This document shows positions 61,465 to 64,000 of a stretch of 64,000 nt of DNA, in pieces. Both the position numbers and the translations under genes were made by a program. Each line of letters begins with the position of its first letter. Within the stretch, counting starts at the first letter, position 1. The notes beneath the pieces are model-generated. The model made no database searches. It had not been told where the DNA came from and saw nothing but the letters and a program-made list of their open reading frames with translations. Source of the DNA: an uncultured Thermanaerothrix sp. GTDB lineage: Bacteria > Chloroflexota > Anaerolineae > Anaerolineales > Anaerolineaceae. The stretch spans positions 58,467-122,466 of the forward strand of contig NZ_CALIMF010000006.1 in NCBI RefSeq assembly GCF_938028735.1, in the 5' to 3' direction.

Positions 61465-62115
61465 GTGCTACAACGCTTCCGCATTGACTACGCTAAGACT
61501 CAGCCTTTGCGCTATGTAAGCAGCCTGGATCTGCAAAAAGTATGGGAACGTTACTTGCGGCGGGCAGGCTTGCCCCTAGCCTATAGTCACGGCTTCAGCC
61601 CTCAGCCACGTCTCCAACAGGCCCATCCGCTTCCTTTGGGTTATTTGGGAGCCCATGAATTAGTGGATGTATGGCTTGAATCAGCGGCAGAACTCTTGTC
61701 TGCTGAAGTTCAAAAACGCCTGCTCATCACCCCCCAACCGGGGATCGAGATAAATCATGTGGAGAGCATCCCTCTGGAGGCCCCTTCACTGGCCAAGCAA
61801 GTCGTTGCCGCCGATTATACAGTCTGGCTACTCGATCCTGCCGATCCCAGCGATCTAACTGAACGCATTGCCCGTTTACTAAATACTCCTTCCCTTACCC
61901 GCGAACGCCGAGGCAAAACTTACGACCTGCGCCCCTTGATTGAATCACTAGCCCTATTAACCGATCATCCTGGCAATCTGCTGGCGCTTCAGATGCGCTT
62001 GGCAGCACGCGAAGGTGCCAGCGGTCGCCCCGAAGAGGTGATAGCTGCCTTGGGGCTCGACCCGTTTGCCGTGCGGATCCTTCGAACTCGCTTGCTCATA
62101 GAACCTTCTTCTTGA
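61465..62115 (+). CDS. TIGR03936/DUF2344 radical SAM-associated protein
   Basis: The protein has 216 aa from a GTG start. 'RFRIDYAKTQPLRYVSSLDLQKVWERYLRRAGLPLAYSHGFSPQPRLQQAHPLPLGYLG' is the family signature. In other bacteria it is fused to, or adjacent to, the TIGR03960 radical SAM protein; here it lies 28 bases downstream. It is likely to be a substrate-handling partner. The next gene follows after 3 bases. Confidence 0.85.
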   Translation: MLQRFRIDYAKTQPLRYVSSLDLQKVWERYLRRAGLPLAYSHGFSPQPRLQQAHPLPLGYLGAHELVDVWLESAAELLSAEVQKRLLITPQPGIEINHVESIPLEAPSLAKQVVAADYTVWLLDPADPSDLTERIARLLNTPSLTRERRGKTYDLRPLIESLALLTDHPGNLLALQMRLAAREGASGRPEEVIAALGLDPFAVRILRTRLLIEPSS

Positions 62116-62118
62116 GCT

Positions 62119-62772
62119 ATGCTCATTTACGTCGAGTGCCTCTCGCCTGCTTGTGCTTTTCGGTTTCCTGTCGAGCGGAAGCCCGGAGGTGAAGATGCTC
62201 ACTGTCCCCGCTGCGGCTCTCCCGTTCGACCTGTTATTGTAGAGACCGCTCCATTTACCACACCGCCTCCTCTACCTCACGAGAGTCCCCCTATTGCAGC
62301 AATATTGGATAATCTACGTAGCGCTTACAACGTTGGCTCTATTTTTCGCACCGCCGATGCCTGCGGGATTTATCCCCTATATTTAGGTGGGATCACCCCC
62401 CTACCCACACATCCGGGAGTGAAGAAAACCGCTCTTGGTGCCGAAGAAACCCTGCCCTGGACTTATACTCCCAATAGCGTTAGATTGGCCCAGACCCTAA
62501 AACATGAAGGTTATTTTCTATTGGGTGTAGAGACTACGAGTAACGCCCGCTCACTCTTTGACCTGGAAAAATTCTCTGCTGCCCGCCCCATGGTCATCGC
62601 GGTGGGCAACGAAATTGCCGGGGTAGATCCCGACCTTCAACGTTTATGCGATACCCTGGTGTGGATTCCCATGCGTGGTTACAAACGCTCACTCAATGTG
62701 GCGGTAGCCTTCGGAATTGTGGCCTATTTCCTGCGCTACCTGAGCCGGGATCCGTCCCCGGGACAATATTGA
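62119..62772 (+). CDS. TrmH/SpoU-family RNA methyltransferase with N-terminal zinc ribbon
   Basis: The protein has 217 aa. An N-terminal zinc ribbon (Cys8, Cys12, then CPRC near 29-32) is followed by a SPOUT domain with all three motifs: 'ILDNLRSAYNVGSIFRTADA' (motif 1, catalytic Arg), 'VIAVGNEIAGVDPDL' (motif 2) and 'IPMRGYKRSLNVAVAFGIV' (motif 3). It should 2'-O-methylate RNA. The ribbon is not part of classical TrmH and may help RNA binding. Target unknown. Confidence 0.88.
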   Translation: MLIYVECLSPACAFRFPVERKPGGEDAHCPRCGSPVRPVIVETAPFTTPPPLPHESPPIAAILDNLRSAYNVGSIFRTADACGIYPLYLGGITPLPTHPGVKKTALGAEETLPWTYTPNSVRLAQTLKHEGYFLLGVETTSNARSLFDLEKFSAARPMVIAVGNEIAGVDPDLQRLCDTLVWIPMRGYKRSLNVAVAFGIVAYFLRYLSRDPSPGQY

Positions 62773-62844
62773 CGAAGCATCGGGCTGCGGATAAAATCCC
62801 TACGCCCACATCATCCTAATCGGCAAGAGGAGAATTCTAAATCT

Positions 62845-63069
62845 ATGCCCATTTACGAGTATATCTGCAGAGATTGTGGCGCACGTTTTGAGAGCATGCG
62901 CCCAATGCGTGAGGCGGATCAACCCATTTTATGCAAAGTCTGCCTGAGTTCCAACACCTATCGTACTGTCTCGGTGTTCTTTGCCACCAGTGAGGGCCGC
63001 TCTGTCACCCCTCAAGCGGGTTGTGCCTCCTGCGGAAGTAGTTCATGCGCTTCATGTGGTCAGCGCTAA
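62845..63069 (+). CDS. FmdB-family zinc-ribbon protein
   Basis: The protein has 74 aa. MPIYEYICRDCGARFE is the canonical FmdB start. CRDC and CKVC form the zinc site. The C-terminal CASCGSSSCASCGQR gives a second Cys-rich patch often seen in the group. AGAGGAG precedes the ATG. It is the second FmdB-type protein in the window (the other is at 34.7 kb) and is 6 bases before the SDR gene. Confidence 0.88.
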   Translation: MPIYEYICRDCGARFESMRPMREADQPILCKVCLSSNTYRTVSVFFATSEGRSVTPQAGCASCGSSSCASCGQR

Positions 63070-63075
63070 CTGACG

Positions 63076-63918
63076 ATGAACACATTTAAGAATTGCTTAG
63101 CCCTGATCACTGGAGGCTCCAGCGGGATTGGTCTAGCGCTGGCCCGCCAGCTTCTCACCGAGGGAGCGCGCATTGCTCTGCTCGCGCGTAATCTGGAAAA
63201 ACTTGAGCAGGCCCGTGAAGAGCTCCTCAAAGTCTATCCCGAAGCGGAGCTCACCATTTGGAGCGCTGATGTTGCTAACGCTCCTCAGGTTACGGCTTTG
63301 CTAACAACGCTCATGGAACGTCAAGGGGTCCCAGATTTGCTAATCAATTCGGCGGGCATGGCTCATCCCGGTCGCTTTGAAGAATTACCGCTCGAGATTT
63401 TCGACCAAATGATAGCCGTCAACTACCTAGGCACGGTGTACGTGACGAAGGCTGTGGTGCCGGCCATGCTGAAACGTGGCAGCGGTCATATTGTCAATAT
63501 CTCTTCAGTGGCTGGTTTTCTAAACATCTATGGCTACACGGCCTACGGGGCAGCTAAATTTGCCGTGCGCGGATTTAGCGATGCCCTACGAATGGAATTG
63601 AAACCCTATGGAATTCAAGTCTCTTTGGTTTTTCCTCCCGATACGGATACTCCCCAGTTAGCCTATGAGAATCAATTCAAACCAGAGGTAACCCGCGCGC
63701 TGGCTGGCAACGCTGGTGTACTTTCTCCAGATGTTGTGGCACGGGAGATTTTACGGGGGATTCGGCGAAACGCTTACTTGATTCTGCCCGGTTTTGAGAC
63801 TAAAGTCATTTACCTACTTGCGCGGCTTTTAGGGGCAGGGGTCAATCCCATTTTAGATTATCTGGTTCGCCGCGCGCTCCAACGACAGAGGGCGAATCAA
63901 AACCTGCATCGAATATAA
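63076..63918 (+). CDS. Short-chain dehydrogenase, 3-ketosphinganine reductase-like
   Basis: The protein has 280 aa. 'ALITGGSSGIGLALARQL' (9-26), 'INSAGMAHPGRFEEL', catalytic Ser (ISSVAGF) and YGAAK Tyr-Lys pair. The segment 'LVFPPDTDTPQLAYENQFKPEVTRALAG' is the pattern of 3-ketodihydrosphingosine reductase (KDSR/TSC10). C-terminal hydrophobic residues (about 240-265) may attach it to the membrane. Bacterial sphingolipid or ketone reduction is possible, but no serine palmitoyltransferase is in the window. It overlaps the convergent gene at the right edge by 66 bases. Confidence 0.85.
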   Translation: MNTFKNCLALITGGSSGIGLALARQLLTEGARIALLARNLEKLEQAREELLKVYPEAELTIWSADVANAPQVTALLTTLMERQGVPDLLINSAGMAHPGRFEELPLEIFDQMIAVNYLGTVYVTKAVVPAMLKRGSGHIVNISSVAGFLNIYGYTAYGAAKFAVRGFSDALRMELKPYGIQVSLVFPPDTDTPQLAYENQFKPEVTRALAGNAGVLSPDVVAREILRGIRRNAYLILPGFETKVIYLLARLLGAGVNPILDYLVRRALQRQRANQNLHRI

Positions 63919-64000
63919 CACTAGAGCAATCCATATTAGATCGGTGATCAGTAGGTGGACAATTTGGATGCCTATAGGAGCCAATAGTGCCACGTTAACG
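63853..64000 (-). CDS. C-terminal end of a membrane protein, possibly CtaA/COX15 heme A synthase (partial)
   Basis: A minus-strand frame enters from the right edge and ends at TAA (63853-63855), giving 48 residues. It contains one hydrophobic helix, 'GIQIVHLLITDLIWIALVLYS', which resembles the last helix of CtaA/COX15 proteins with its heme-ligand His followed by a D/A-x-x-W-I stretch. The assignment rests on this one segment. Its end overlaps the SDR gene. Confidence 0.4.
   Translation of the reverse strand, partial: VNVALLAPIGIQIVHLLITDLIWIALVLYSMQVLIRPLSLERAANQII

Noticed and set aside
1..64000. CRISPR arrays, insertion sequences, prophage or integrase genes
   Set aside because: No direct-repeat array, transposase, integrase or terminal inverted repeats were seen on either strand.

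Overview
The window is a gene-dense, IS-free stretch of bacterial chromosome. It most resembles a non-phototrophic Chloroflexota, probably class Anaerolineae. That is an inference from gene content: several GT-C type membrane glycosyltransferases, eukaryote-like Ser/Thr kinases next to FHA, vWA and PP2C proteins, a G5/DUF348 lipoprotein, a radical SAM pair of the TIGR03960/TIGR03936 type, and an RsmD with an APPQ motif. No rRNA, tRNA, CRISPR array or mobile element was found. Intergenic space is minimal: three convergent gene pairs share one TTAG as overlapping stop codons, and many neighbours overlap or lie within 10-40 bases.

Layout. 1-9.1 kb holds housekeeping and small-molecule genes: rluB-scpB (minus); then a lipoprotein, UDP-sugar epimerase, GtrA protein, lone ChlI-type ATPase, URO-D-like methyltransferase and rsmD (plus); then a Nudix hydrolase and a PPi-type phosphofructokinase (minus). 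9.2-17.1 kb holds a DegS-like histidine kinase and four multi-pass GT-C/GT87-like proteins around a nitrilase-family amidase. 17.1-20.4 kb holds a GNAT protein and a DUF255/YyaL protein.

20.4-32.8 kb is the most distinctive part, a complete glycerol/dihydroxyacetone locus on the minus strand. In transcription order it reads: DhaR-like regulator, glpF, dhaK, dhaL, glpK, a small membrane protein, glpA, sdhB-, sdhC- and sdhD-like genes, and a DhaM-HPr-Enzyme I fusion. GlpF admits glycerol, GlpK makes glycerol-3-phosphate, and a GlpA flavoprotein without the C-terminal Bfd-like domain occupies the place where sdhA would normally sit before sdhBCD. This suggests a hybrid quinone-reducing glycerol-3-phosphate dehydrogenase: a GlpA head on a succinate-dehydrogenase-type electron-transfer and membrane module. 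DhaK, DhaL and DhaM-HPr-EI form a PEP-dependent dihydroxyacetone kinase, so both branches end at DHAP. The leader before glpF carries a palindrome next to dhaR and a hairpin followed by a T-run that could act as an attenuator.

32.8-47.7 kb: murA (with Asp in place of the fosfomycin-target Cys), thioredoxin, FmdB-like protein and Hsp20; then a tight minus-strand signalling operon (Ser/Thr kinase with PQQ-like propeller, PP2C phosphatase, J-domain/vWA fusion, zinc-ribbon FHA protein, small protein, OmpR-type regulator); then purB, a DUF362 protein, DUF971, an SH3-like membrane protein, a second Ser/Thr kinase, rpe and rpmB. 47.7-64 kb: an Asp23 protein, FakA-like and DegV-like proteins, recG, coaD and a coiled-coil protein (plus); lon and folC (minus); then DUF503, an SDR, a radical SAM protein and its partner, a TrmH-type methyltransferase, an FmdB-like protein and a ketosphinganine-reductase-like SDR. 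The right edge carries the C-terminal end of a probable CtaA/COX15-type membrane protein on the minus strand.
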